Source: Ctena decussata
Taxonomy: Eukaryota > Mollusca > Bivalvia > Lucinida > Lucinidae
Length of the DNA stretch: 64,000 bases
Assembly (NCBI GenBank): GCA_963989385.1
Contig: OZ022500.1
Coordinates: 22,830,460 to 22,894,459, forward strand
Direction: 5' to 3'
Of this stretch, positions 23,287 to 33,122 are shown in pieces. The notes beneath the pieces are model-generated. The model saw only the letters and a program-made list of their open reading frames with translations. It made no database searches and was not told where the DNA came from. Each line of letters opens with the position of its first letter. Within the stretch, counting starts at the first letter, position 1. The position numbers and the translations under genes are program-made.

Positions 23287-25319
23287 TTAACTTCATTTCA
23301 TACAAAAATGGTTTGTGTTTGTTAGTTTTTGAAAAGTTACTTGTTTCCGGGCTATATCTTTTGGAAAGTTTCATGGCATCCATTTCTGTGATAAGATACA
23401 GAATGTTATATCATATATCACAGTCATCATGAACCCCTCTCAACGCCCCCCCCCCCCCTCACCTCCCACACACACACTTCTTTAGATCCGAGAAACACAA
23501 TACATTTGCCTAAGGAAAACAATAAAACATGTACCACACAAGTCTACCTTTGTGAACCTAGTTATACTACAAGTGCCAGTACCTTAAACAAGTCGCCATC
23601 TTACTTAGGACTCTAGATGGGGGCATCCGTATCCTATGGACACATTCTAGTTTTAAGGCCTAAATCTTCAAAATTTTCAATGAAATCATACATTCTAGCA
23701 TGTTGGTCATGCGACCCAGACCATTTTAACAAATTTTCATTCCCTCAAGTCTTAAAGTTCTACATGTATATCAAACTTGGTTACATTTGACCAGTGGCTT
23801 GTTAAGAGATTGTTGGAAATTGTCGAAATATGAAGAGACCTGGGTCAAAGGTCAAAGAATGACCTTGGCCTCTTGTACTCACAAGTTTTCATGTACTCAT
23901 TAAGATGACTGTATTTACCAATTTTTAGGCCAAAATCTTCAACAGTTCCCAAGAAATCTTATTTTCTAGCATTTTTCCATATTTGACCTTGCCATGTATA
24001 TCAAACTTGGTTACATTTGACCAGTGACTTGTTAAGAGATTGTTTGAAATTGTCAAAATATGAGAGACCTGGATCAAAGGTCAAAGAATGACCTTGACCT
24101 TTTGAACTCACAAATCTTCATGTACTCATTAAGATGACTGTATTTACCAATTTTAGGCAAAAATCTTCAACAGTTTCCATGAAATCTTATATTCTAACAT
24201 TTTCTAATATAAAATCACCAAAGACCAAATTTGACCTTACAGTAAAAAAGGTCAAGGTCAACCCAAGGTCATCATTTAAATAATCTTGATAGTACTTGAG
24301 TACCCAATGCTTCATACCAAGTTTCAAGGCCATCAGTCAATTGGGTCTGGAGAAGAAGTCTTTTAAAGGTTTTTTATCATATATGGGCTTCGTGGCCATA
24401 TTGGTCATGTGACCCAAACCATTTTAACAAATTTTCATTCCCTCAATCCCTGAAAGTTCTATATGAAACTTGGTTACAGTTGACCCAGTGGCTTTTTAGC
24501 AGATTGTTTGAAATTGTCAAAATATGAGAGACCTGGATCAAAGGTCAGAGAATGACCTTGACCTTTTGAACTCACAAATCTTCATGTACTCATTAAGATG
24601 ACTGTATTTACCAATTTTTAGGCAAAATCTTCAACAGTTTCCATGAAATCTTAAGTTCTAACATTTTCACATATAAAAACACCAAAGACCAAATTTGGCC
24701 TTACAGTAAAACAGGTCAAGGTCAACCCAAGGCCATAATTTGAAAAATCTTGGTAGTACTCACATACCCAATGCTACATACCAAGTTTCAAGGCCATCGG
24801 CTTATTGGTTCTGGAGAAGAAAATTTTTAAGGTTTTTTCCATATATGGGCACGGCGGCCATGTTGGTCATTTGACCCAGACCATTTGAACAACTTATGGT
24901 TCCCCCAACGCCAGGAGGCTACATATGAAATTTGGTTACAATTGGCGCAGTTCGTTCAGAGGAGAAGCTGTTTGAAATTGTGGACAGACAGACGGACGAA
25001 GGAGCCTGCCTATCCTATAAGCTGCCCCGGAGCCTTCAAACATCACATCTTGATCCTAATGCAACTACACCTTTAAAGTTAAAATACCCATCATCTATTT
25101 TCTCTTTTGCAACTTCACCTTTCAAGTCTGAAAAGTTCAATGAGTCCACAGCGGGTGAAACTCTTCAGTGAACTTTTTTTCAAGAAATAGATATCAAAGA
25201 CTATCCCCGCTAACATGCAATATGTTTCATAAAATTGAAAAGTTAGCTTTACAGCATGCAACTCACTAGAAACCTCTCAATAGGTGAGTTTTGACATCAA
25301 AACTGGTTGCTAATGTATA

Positions 25320-25720
25320 TTCAAACATCAAAGACTCAGATCAGCCTGCACATCCAACCAGTCTTTTGAAAGCCTTTGCTCTCATACACAACATGCTATA
25401 AGACCCTGAGAAATCTACAGTCACATATTAAATGAAGGCTCTAGCTTTACTCTGTGGATACACACGCTGGTCTGAGTGTTCATTTATGTCACCTCTTGCG
25501 TGATGGAGCGCACCAGAGCGACAATGCTAGGTCACCGGTCTTGCACTTTAATGGAAGGAAAAAAAAGAAAAGAAAAGGACAAAGCATAATATAACTAAAC
25601 CACGACAGAACAAAATCAGCATTGACATGTGCTCCCAGCGAAGACTCAGATCGGCCTGAGCATCCGTCCAGTCTTACCAGAGTCTTTGCTGTCCGTATGT
25701 AGCTAGCTAACTTAGAGCAC
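25320..25720. repeat. Fragments of palindromic family P arms
   Basis: AGACTCAGATCAGCCTGCAC at about 25332 and AGACTCAGATCGGCCTGAGC with GTCTTACCAGAGTCTTTGC at about 25643-25695 match arms of family P (for example 26815-27052). They are too broken to delimit as full elements. Confidence 0.4.
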
Positions 25721-25758
25721 ATGTGCATTTGTCTTTTTACATGGCCGCACCTTTAATT

Positions 25759-26050
25759 AAAAAAAAAAAAGGCGCCGTAGTCGAGTGGTTAGAGTGGCTC
25801 GGCTATTGTTCAGAAAGTCACCGTAAGGTCGTGAGTTCGCGGCTCATGTCGCCATGCGATGACTGGAAAAGTCTCTCTGTCGACCCAGCAGTAAATGGGT
25901 ACCTTTTTCGAATCAGGGAAGGCTAAGGCAGCGAAAGGAGAGGGATGGGCTCCGCCTTTCATCAGCTGTGCCCAAGATACAGTGGGTCTCTAACCCCCAC
26001 TGCCCCTACGGCTATTAGGCTATGGGAAACCTTTACCTTTACCTGTTTTT
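25759..26050 (+). mobile_element. tRNA-derived SINE, family 1 (copy 2)
   Basis: Same head (GGCGCCGTAGTCGAGTGGTT), body and CTTTACC tail as the copy at 21955. A 10-bp target duplication, ACCTTTAATT, lies at 25749-25758 and 26051-26060. A run of A residues lies between the left duplication and the head. Confidence 0.88.
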
Positions 26051-26077
26051 ACCTTTAATTGCCATTGGTCCAATTGC

Positions 26078-26722
26078 ATGATACCGGTTTCTGATCGAGC
26101 AGGTGATGCACAAGATGATCTCAGATGTTTGCATATTCTATCTTGTAAGTGTTCTCATGTAGTGCCTGACAATGAGGACCCAATAAGCTTATTATTGGAG
26201 ACACACATAGTAAAATTTATACCCTATCTCACAGCCTTTCATAAGTCAACATTAAGATCAGTCTGTTCAATATGATAAATCTCTTCATTTTGGAGGAGTG
26301 GCTGTAGTGTAGTGGATAACACTCCGGACTACCAATCCAGGGGTCGCAAGTTCGATCCCCCGCTTCTCCGGTGTTTCGGATGCGACTTTAAACCGAGGTC
26401 CCGTCTCCATATGACCTCGTTGTTGGTGGGACGTTAAACCCGAGTTCACTCACTCTTCATTTTGGACTTTTTAGACTTCCCAGCGTCCATAGATGTTGTT
26501 GCAAATGGGAAAGACTCACAAGACTGCACAGCGTTGCATAGATTGATCTTAGTCTTTATTGAATGTACTAAAGCTGCAAATCTGAATTTAAGATATACTA
26601 AGGAATTGACTCTGACAGCACGAAGCCTGGTGATATACATATGTGACTTGTGTGTTGATGAAGAATTAATAAGTTTCTTTAATACATCAATTCAACCACA
26701 AGAGTTGAAGCACTTTAATTAG
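26078..26722 (+). pseudogene. Possible coding remnant of unknown protein, split by a SINE
   Basis: I do not recognise the protein. One frame from 26078 reads as a natural-looking helical segment (LLLETHIVKFIPYLTAFHKS) and ends TGA TAA at 26273-26278. A second frame, opening at an ATG at 26272 once the SINE and one target copy are removed, continues through 26462-26722 (ALHRLILVFIECTKAANLNL ... YICDLCVDEELISFF) to a TAG. The two frames differ, so one frameshift plus the SINE would break the gene. Base composition looks codon-like, but no domain is recognisable. Chance ORFs remain possible. Confidence 0.25.
26295..26452 (+). mobile_element. tRNA-derived SINE, family 2 (copy 1)
   Basis: The tRNA-like head is GGCTGTAGTGTAGTGGATAA with GGGGTCGCAAGTTCGATCCC as B box. 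The body is ACTTTAAACCGAGGTCCCGT and GTTGGTGGGACGTTAAACCC. A 14-bp target duplication, CTCTTCATTTTGGA, lies at 26281-26294 and 26453-26466. The closing GACGTTAAAC motif is common in animal SINE bodies; I do not assign a named family. Confidence 0.88.
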
Positions 26723-26814
26723 AAATGTAGTGTATCAATATTTGCCGTAAATGATGAGATATTCCCACACCGCAACCATTGAACTTAAGGAATACTCTTT
26801 CCGTTAACAGTATA

Positions 26815-27052
26815 TGAGCCGCGACACGAGAAAACCGACAATGTGGTTGTGCGCCCAGCGCAGACTCCGATCAGCCTGTGCATCCGCACAGTCTGATCAG
26901 AGTCTTCACTTAGCGCTTAAAGGGTAGCTAAGGGTTTAAGCTACCTCCATGCGGACAGCGAAGACTCTGATCAGACTGGGCGGATGCCCAGGCTGATCTG
27001 AGTCTGCGCTGGGCGCACAACCACATTGTTGGTTTTCTCGTGTCGCGGCTCA
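26815..27052. mobile_element. Palindromic MITE, family P (copy 2, full length)
   Basis: The ends are TGAGCCGCGACACGAGAAAA and its inverse TTTTCTCGTGTCGCGGCTCA. The arms hold TGCGCCCAGCGCAGACTC and GAGTCTGCGCTGGGCGCA. The centre is AGCGCTTAAAGGGTAGCTAA. No clear target duplication was found. It has no coding capacity. Confidence 0.82.
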
Positions 27053-27114
27053 AATCCCTTATGGAACGGCTTTTCCGCTAGGGAAACAAACAAGAAGTGA
27101 AGGTTTTCCCCCTT

Positions 27115-27447
27115 CACAGGGTATAATCGATTCCGCTAATTTTCGCTTCCTGCAGAGACTGTACATCATATTTGGCTTCCGCCGAGACTGTCCGCGATCT
27201 CTTGCTTCCTGCCGAGACTTCTGTACATGATAAATGGCTTCCTGCAGAGACTGTCCGCGTGATTCTGCTTCCTGCCGAGGCTCTCGGCAGGAAGCAGAGT
27301 CACGCGGACAGTCTCGGCAGGAAGCCATTTTACGAGGACAGTAGTCTCCGCAGGAAGCAAGAGTTCGCGGACAGTCTCGGCGGAAGCCAAATATGATGTA
27401 CAGTCTCTGCAGGAAGCGAAAATTAGCGGAATCGATTATACCCTGTG
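27115..27447. mobile_element. Fold-back MITE, family G (full-length copy)
   Basis: A nearly perfect inverted repeat of 333 bp centred near 27281 (CTGCCGAGGCTCTCGGCAG). The ends are CACAGGGTATAATCGATTCC and GGAATCGATTATACCCTGTG. Each arm carries three to four copies of CTTCCTGCCGAGACTGTCCG at about 57-bp steps. The ORFs on both strands here are near mirror images of each other and are not genes. Confidence 0.88.
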
Positions 27448-28227
27448 CCCTTTGTAGCAATTGAAAAACCTTGCATCATCTGTTTGGAAAGGTTATAATT
27501 TAAAAGGTTGTTGTCAAAAGGAGCACAACCATTTTCTTCAAGCCAATGGTACTAAGTCCATTTTGTTCTTACGTATGTAAGGAACAAAGTGGACTTAGTG
27601 CCCTTGGGTAGAGCCTAGTCAGACTCCTAAATTAACATGAATCCGTTAGTTCCTCGCTGTTTGCATTGATTTTTTGTCCGAATATTCTCGAATGCAAGTG
27701 CTACATAATGGTAGCATCAGGTGTGCACTTTAAATCAGAATTGCTAGAGAAAATATACGGGAACGGACTGGTAAATGAACGGAAATAGTGTTTCTATTAT
27801 AAAAATGTGTTTATGAAGACTACATGATGTGCTTAAAAAGTAAGCGAAAAACCTGCATCTTTTGGGGATCTTAGTTCTGTCAGTTATTATAATTATTATT
27901 ATTATCATCATTGAATTTTACTTCCTTTAGGGAGTTTATAAGTTAGAAGCGTTTTGGATCAAAACTATAAAACTTTAATATTTACTGTTTCCATTTGGTT
28001 CATAAAAGCCACTGATATGCAATCAGATTATTTCGAAAAAGGTTAGTGACTTTTAAAGGAAATGCTATGCTAATGTCGAAACAGAATCAACCAGAATCAA
28101 CCAGACATTTCTTTTCATCTAATTTTAGATATTTCATACTGAGGTGAATGGGTACTCCACTAGGGGTAGCAAGTTTTGCCTCCCTTCTAATTGAGGGTCA
28201 ATTCTGTAAGCAAAAAGAAAAAAAATA
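27448..28227. other. Intergenic DNA with one short hairpin
   Basis: A hairpin at about 27549-27600 pairs ACTAAGTCCATTTTGTTCTT with AAGGAACAAAGTGGACTTAG around ACGTATGT. The remaining sequence is AT-rich with no convincing ORF. The region upstream of the PAN-domain gene starts here; I see no clear TATA element. Confidence 0.45.
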
Positions 28228-28230
28228 AAT

Positions 28231-28356
28231 TCGTGCTCCTGTGTTATTGAATTTATTAAACTCGTTGGGAAAAAACCGATAAGATGCTCGGCATAGCCTC
28301 GCATCTTATCTTTTTCCCCAACTCGTTTAATAAATTCAATAATACATGGGCATTCA
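28231..28356. mobile_element. Hairpin repeat, family H (hairpin part only)
   Basis: The arms GTTATTGAATTTATTAAACT and AGTTTAATAAATTCAATAA-type inverse surround AAGATGCTCGGCATAGCCTC/GCATCTTATC. The same hairpin is at about 53063-53190 inside a longer repeat and, half deleted, near 63608. It lies about 150 bp upstream of the PAN-domain gene start. Confidence 0.7.
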
Positions 28357-28503
28357 TGCAAGATCCTCTCTATATAATGTTGAAGGGCTTCATCATCCAG
28401 GCAATCAAACAGGAAGTCAAAAAAGTTGTTCTCCTTTGTGAAACTGGCGGAAAATCTGAAATTTTGTCCATACGTCTTCTCATTTTGAATGATTTTGTTT
28501 AGA

Positions 28504-28816
28504 ATGAAGTCAGACAAGGTTATGAGTGTTTTTATCCCTCTACAATTTTGGATTGCCACAAGCGTATTTGAGACTGGATTATGTACACCAAGTTTTGTAA
28601 AGAGTTCAGATATACAACAGAAATTTTGTGCTTCCATAGCTACTTTAGAACTCGGCCAATCGCGTAGTCTCCTAGACTGTTCTAGATCATGTTTAATTGC
28701 TGGATGTCAAAGTTTCTTCTACAAGCAGACTGGAATATGCGTAGGATGCGAGTCTGTTCTTTATGATTCGACTGGTTGTTTGGTGGAAAATGGAACAACG
28801 TATTACATTACAACAG
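28504..28816 (+). CDS. Secreted PAN/EB-domain protein, exon 1
   Basis: I do not recognise a named gene. The exon starts at ATG 28504 (an in-frame ATG 15 bp upstream, 28489, is an alternative). The N-terminus MKSDKVMSVFIPLQFWIATS is a plausible signal peptide with a hydrophobic core. It is followed by a Cys-rich domain: CSRSCLIAGCQSFFY, then a CVGC pair and a further Cys, in the style of PAN/apple domains. It ends at donor GTAGGT (28817) in phase 1. The three exons join to 837 bp, giving 278 residues and a stop. The protein is probably secreted, with carbohydrate or protein binding as a family-level guess only. Confidence 0.7.
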
Positions 28817-28828
28817 GTAGGTTAAACT

Positions 28829-28849
28829 CTCTCTCTCTCTCTCTCTCTC
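28829..28849. repeat. (CT)n microsatellite
   Basis: About ten CT units just inside intron 1 of the PAN-domain gene, some 12 bp after the donor site. Confidence 0.9.
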
Positions 28850-29448
28850 AGACATAAAGACATCCTGTTTGTACAGTTGCCCGCGCCTTTGCACATTCAA
28901 AACCCTCCCATGTTTGAGAAAGGTACGTTAAACGTATGGTTTTTAGCACATTATGCGTGTCTGTTTATAATAATATTTGATAACCCCAACTCGATTAAAT
29001 GAAAAAAAAAAAAAAAGAGAGATATGACGGCGTTTGTAAGACTCGTATCGTGATATTGTCATTTCTCTATGTTCCCTGCAAATGAATCCCTAAACTAGAA
29101 AATATGTTTTCAACAACCCGATTTCTCTAAAATCACCATGAAATATGGCAGATTGAGAGAGCTATCGGTTGGTCTCGACTGCGACGATAGTAACTTCTTA
29201 TTACTACTTCGTCGGCGTCGGCTGCTTATACTTTTGTCGAGTTTCCTGGTATAGTCCTGTATTGTGAGGGCAGTATTGCGACAGAAGCCCGTCAGGCGAG
29301 ACACCAGTCCTTCCGCGGAATTCATGTTGTCGCAGCTGCTTTTGCTTCGCTCTACTGCCAATATAGACATCGAATTGTGGCTCCAAATGATATTGCAGAT
29401 ATGTTTATTAATTGCTTGACCTGAGTTGCTGCGGAAGAAAAAAATATT

Positions 29449-29692
29449 TGAGCCGCGATACGAGAATCAACAATGTGGTTGTGCGCCCAGCGCAGACTCA
29501 GATCAGCCTGGGCATCCGCCCAGTTTGATCAGACTCTTCGTTGAGTGCTCAATGGGTAGCTAAGAGTCTAAGCTACCTCCATGCGGACAGCGAAGGCTCT
29601 GATCAGACTGGGCGGATGCCCAAGCTGATCTGAGTCTGCGCTGGGCGCACAACCACACAACCACATTGTTGGTTTTGTCGTGTCGCGGCTCA
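29449..29692. mobile_element. Palindromic MITE, family P (copy 3)
   Basis: The ends are TGAGCCGCGATACGAG and CGTGTCGCGGCTCA; the arms are as in 26815-27052. The right arm has a duplicated ACAACCAC. It lies in intron 1 of the PAN-domain gene. Confidence 0.8.
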
Positions 29693-30006
29693 TTTCTAAA
29701 ATAATACCGATGAAAAAAAAAACACACACACACTTTTTAAGTATTGCACTTGTCTTCGTTTACATGGACTATGCAAACCTTGCCAGGTTCATGTTTCTTT
29801 TCTATAAATGTGTTTCTATATTAACCAGTAAAACGCCGAGAAAGCAGACGATAAAAATAGAAATGGAAATAGAGGGCAAACAGTGTAGATCAGACCAGGC
29901 TGCTCATTATGACTCTTTGCACATTTTGGCGCCTTTTAAAAAGTGTTAAGGGCTGAAAACTGATTATTTGATTTATCTTTTGTTTATTTTCATACTGCCG
30001 TTATAG

Positions 30007-30264
30007 GAACACCAACGCCAACAACGTCAACCACGACGGAAGCAGCGGTAACACCATTGTCCACGGCCTCACAGACCGCAGCGTTGCCACCACCAGCCAC
30101 AAATTTCCCACTACCCACTACAACAGCGTCGAACGTGAATCATTATGCCTGGCCATGTAGCGTAGACACTGACTGTCCTGATGCCAACACAATTTGCCTG
30201 GTCTCTTATTGTCAGTGTGAAGCTGGCTACAGTCTGACAATCTCAACTCTAACATGCGCAGCTG
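30007..30264 (+). CDS. Secreted PAN/EB-domain protein, exon 2
   Basis: The acceptor is TTATAG (30001-30006) and the donor GTAATC at 30265; both edges are phase 1. The first half encodes a Thr/Pro/Ala linker (TPTPTTSTTTEAAVT ... PPPATNFPLPTTTAS) suited to O-glycosylation. The second half encodes a small module with CSVDTDCPDANTICLVSYCQ followed by CEAGYS and a last Cys, resembling EB or EGF-like modules. Symmetric phase-1 exons are typical of shuffled extracellular modules. The donor is weaker than consensus (G|GTAATC), the main doubt about the exon's end. Confidence 0.7.
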
Positions 30265-30283
30265 GTAATCGAAATTTTCCTTA

Positions 30284-30508
30284 TTGAGCAACAAAGTGGT
30301 TGTGCGCCCAGCGTAGACTCAGAGCAGTCTGGGCATCCGCCCAGTCTGATCAGAGTCTTCACTGTCCGCATAGAGGTAGATTATACCCTTTTCTACCCTT
30401 TAAGCGCCTAGCAAGGAGTCTGATCAGACTTGGCGGATGCCTAGGCCGATCTTCTGCACTGGGCGCACTATCACTTTCAAACGGTTGCTTTTCTCGTGGC
30501 ACGGCTCA
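30284..30508. mobile_element. Palindromic MITE, family P (copy 4, 5' trimmed)
   Basis: It starts about 20 bp after exon 2 with GAGCAACAAAGTGGTTGTGC, lacking the outer CGCGACACGAG part, and ends TTTTCTCGTGGCACGGCTCA. The inner arms are as in the other copies. Sequence beyond the exon 2 donor is therefore nearly all repeat. Confidence 0.75.
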
Positions 30509-30741
30509 ATTATATTGTTTTCACATAAATATTTTCTGATGGAAATGTTTGGGCAAACAGTGCAGACCTTGATCAAACTGCTCCTAGGACTACACTGTTT
30601 GAAAAAATAATTATAAGAGATTTAAGCTCGATATTATTTTGCTTCTGTGGGACGTGTGGTATCTACCAGTCTACATCTGTGAATGCATCTAGTCATGCAA
30701 GATAGCATGCCATTAAAAAGGTAGCCATCATCTTTAATGAA

Positions 30742-32012
30742 CTAGAAATGTGTCCATAAAACACGGATGCCCCCGCCTAGTGCCTTGAGTAAGATGGCAA
30801 CTTAATTAAGTTACTGGCACTTGTAAGATAACTAGGTTCATAGAGGCAGACTTGTACAATATAAATGGCAAATCAAGAGACACGATATATCAAAACGACC
30901 TATGCAGGACTAAGTTGTAGGCCGGACACAAAAATATTTTCAGTATAGCCTATACATGAAGTTTACATGCTCAGTGTGACCTCGACCCTCAAGCTAGGGG
31001 TTTGGCTTGATGATCATTTATGCAATATAGTTTTGAATCCCACCATGCAGGATAAAGTTATGGACAGGACATAAACATGTTTCACTGAAGCCTATGCATA
31101 AAGTTTAAGAGTTTAAGTGCAGACTGTGACCTTGACCTTTGAACTAACGATATGATTCTTGCATGTGACACATCAACTTGTCATGATAAATATTTATGCC
31201 AGATAACTTTGAAATCCCATCATGCAGAACAAAATTTCACTACAGCCTATGCACAAAGCTTAAGTGCTTACTGTGACCTTGACCTTCAAGCTAGCAGCGT
31301 GGTTTTTAGCACACGACACACCATCCTGTCATGACAATTATTTATGTCAAATAATTTTGTGATCCCACTATGCAGGACAAAGCTATGGACAAAACACGAA
31401 CATATTTCATTATAGCCTATGCACAAAGTTAAAATTAGGACTATGACCTTGACCTTTAAGATAGTGACATGGTTCTTGCATGCGACACATCGTCTGATCA
31501 TGATGATCATTTGTGCCAAATAATTTTTAAATCCAACCATGCAGTCCAAAGTTATGGGTCGGACACGAACATATTTCATTATAGCCTATGTACAAAGTTT
31601 AAGTGCGGACTGTGACCTTGACTTCTGAGATAGCCACGTGTTTCTTGCACGCGACACAACATCTTGTCATGATGATCATTTGTGCCAAAAAAAATTAAAT
31701 CCCACCATGCAGTCTAAAGTTATGGGTCGGAGACGAACATATTTCATTATAGCCTATGTACAAAGTTTAAGAGCGGACTGTGACCTTGACCTATGAGATA
31801 GCGACATGGTTCTTGCACGCGACACACCGTCTTGTCATAATGATCATTTTTGCCGAATAATTTTTGAATCTCCCATGCAATCCAAATTTATGGATCAGAC
31901 ACGATTTCGGGAACACACAAACAAACACACATACATACACACATACATACATACGCACACACGGACAGGGTAAAATCTATATGCCCTTCCGCCAGTTCAT
32001 GGCGGGGGCATA
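30742..32012 (-). mobile_element. Family B satellite-carrying element, second copy
   Basis: On the minus strand it begins with ATGCCCCCGCCATGAACTGG (hairpin-like, with the 31977-32012 sequence) and ends CGTGTTTTATGGACACATTTCTAG-like text at 30742. These are the same ends as 20758-23650, but the core monomers are different: about 168 bp with CATATTTCATTATAGCCTAT, GACTGTGACCTTGACC and TCATGATGATCATTTGTGCC. A (ACATACATACAC)-type simple repeat lies at 31918-31960. It sits in intron 2 of the PAN-domain gene. Confidence 0.75.
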
Positions 32013-32017
32013 AAATA

Positions 32018-32920
32018 GTCATGCTGACCAAAAAGGACTCGTAAGTCACGCTGACCAAGAAAGCTTAATTAAAGAAAAGCGATCGCGTCATGATGACCAA
32101 AAAAGTATACGCAAAGTCAGGATGATCATTAAAAGCAATCAATACCACGAGAACCAAAACAGGTAATCAAAGTTAAATCATGCTAACCAACTCAGAGGAC
32201 CAACGATCCTGTAACGCTCACCTGTATATAGCCCCTTGGCATGGGCAGAAAACGCATCGGGACATGCAGGGATTATCCCAGCACTCATGGTGAAGTTGTC
32301 TTTATATACTCGATTTGTTAACCTTACATACCAAATATTATACCTCTAATAGACGTAATTATTTCCTATCTAGCGCCACTATATAGTAGACTATCGATAT
32401 CAGACAGGCAAGGGATTTGTCTACTCTTGCCGAAATAGTTTGCTATGAACAAAGACCATGCTGACAAAAAGGAAATCCGTCAAACTGATCAAAACAGGTT
32501 ATCAAAAACGTGATGATCAATTTATACGACTTCGTAGTCTTTTGATACAATTTATAGTAAAATAAGATTACAAGTTATGCCTATTTACCTATCAGTCTTC
32601 AGAATAGGATTCTATTATGAACGTCCTCATTACAAACTAAAATTAGCTATGTGTTTTTATAGGCTCTTTGATATGCAAAAATCAAAGTCATCGATGACAA
32701 AAAACAAAACAAAACAAACAAAAAAAACCCGATGATTATAGTCATGCTGACCAAAGAAAGATAATCAAAGGTATGATGACCAAAAAAAGTAATCATGAGT
32801 CGTGCTGACCAATAAAGGTTATCAAAGTCACGATGACCAAAATAGGGTAGTAAGTCGTGCTAACCAGAGAAAATAAAATAATATATAAACGCAATTAAAG
32901 CCTTGATGACCATAAAAAGT
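32018..32920 (+). repeat. Degenerate short tandem repeat, GTCATGCTGACCAAAA type
   Basis: Phrases such as GTCATGCTGACCAAAAAGG, GTCACGCTGACCAAG and GTCATGATGACCAAAA recur at roughly 30-40 bp steps in 32018-32180, 32450-32520 and 32735-32910. The stretch between (32215-32440) is unique. It lies in intron 2 of the PAN-domain gene, ending about 200 bp before exon 3. Confidence 0.55.
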
Positions 32921-33122
32921 AAACCTTCTTTCATGACGTTCCGTGCAATTGTAGATTTCGACAAAATGTGAGTGCAAGAGGCACCAGATATCCACTTTGT
33001 TTTTGATAAGCGATTTCGGGCCTTTGGGTCTAGAGTTACACTTGTTGTGTTGTAATTCTCGTAACGTTCGACTTTCTACTTGTTCACGTCTCTAATTTTT
33101 GTCCCTTTTTATTCCGTTTTAG

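Larger units (their letters stand above)
20758..23650 (+). mobile_element. Family B satellite-carrying element, inserted in family A
   Basis: The 5' hairpin TATGCCCCCGCCATT/AATGGAGGGGGGCATA (20758-20791) is followed by GTCCTGTCCTGTCC and about four monomers of 160 bp (ATGGTTTCCATTCATTATCT at 20857, 21017, 21178 and 21339; ATACACAGGTATATAATCAT). The array is broken at 21480 and resumes at 23287 (AACTTCATTTCATAC). The 3' end reads GATGGGGGCATCCGTATCC...ACATTCTAG (23650). The inserted length in the parent fits between ACCTTTTT and TTTTAAGGCC. Confidence 0.8.
19859..25040 (-). mobile_element. Family A element, outermost of a four-level nest
   Basis: The minus-strand 3' end (AGGGCCTCATGCCCTCCTG read on the minus strand) is at 19859-19880, followed by CGCTCACCTGAG. 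Monomers with AATGACCTTGACC, CATATATGGGTGTGGCGGCC and TACATACCAAGTTTCAAGGC run to 20757 and resume at 23651-25000. The hairpin end (CCTATCCTATAAGCTGCCCC) is degraded at 25010-25040. Family B interrupts it at a T-run. Confidence 0.75.

Noticed and set aside
26295..26370. Functional tRNA gene
   Set aside because: The tRNA-like part is the head of a SINE with body, tail and target duplication. The same holds for the heads at 21962, 25771, 36650, 42727, 51036 and, on the minus strand, 38146 and 38596.
27059..27460. 133-codon ORF on the minus strand and a mirror ORF on the plus strand
   Set aside because: Both lie in the 333-bp fold-back and are mirror products of the same repeat module.
28134..28637. 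167-codon ORF on the minus strand
   Set aside because: It overlaps the PAN-domain exon on the other strand and runs through the family H hairpin. The + strand has a Cys pattern, signal peptide and two phase-matched exons; this ORF has no recognisable domain.
29110..29370. 86-codon minus ORF with Ser/Arg-rich text
   Set aside because: Inside intron 1 of the PAN-domain gene, with no splice partner or domain. It cannot be excluded, but support is too weak.
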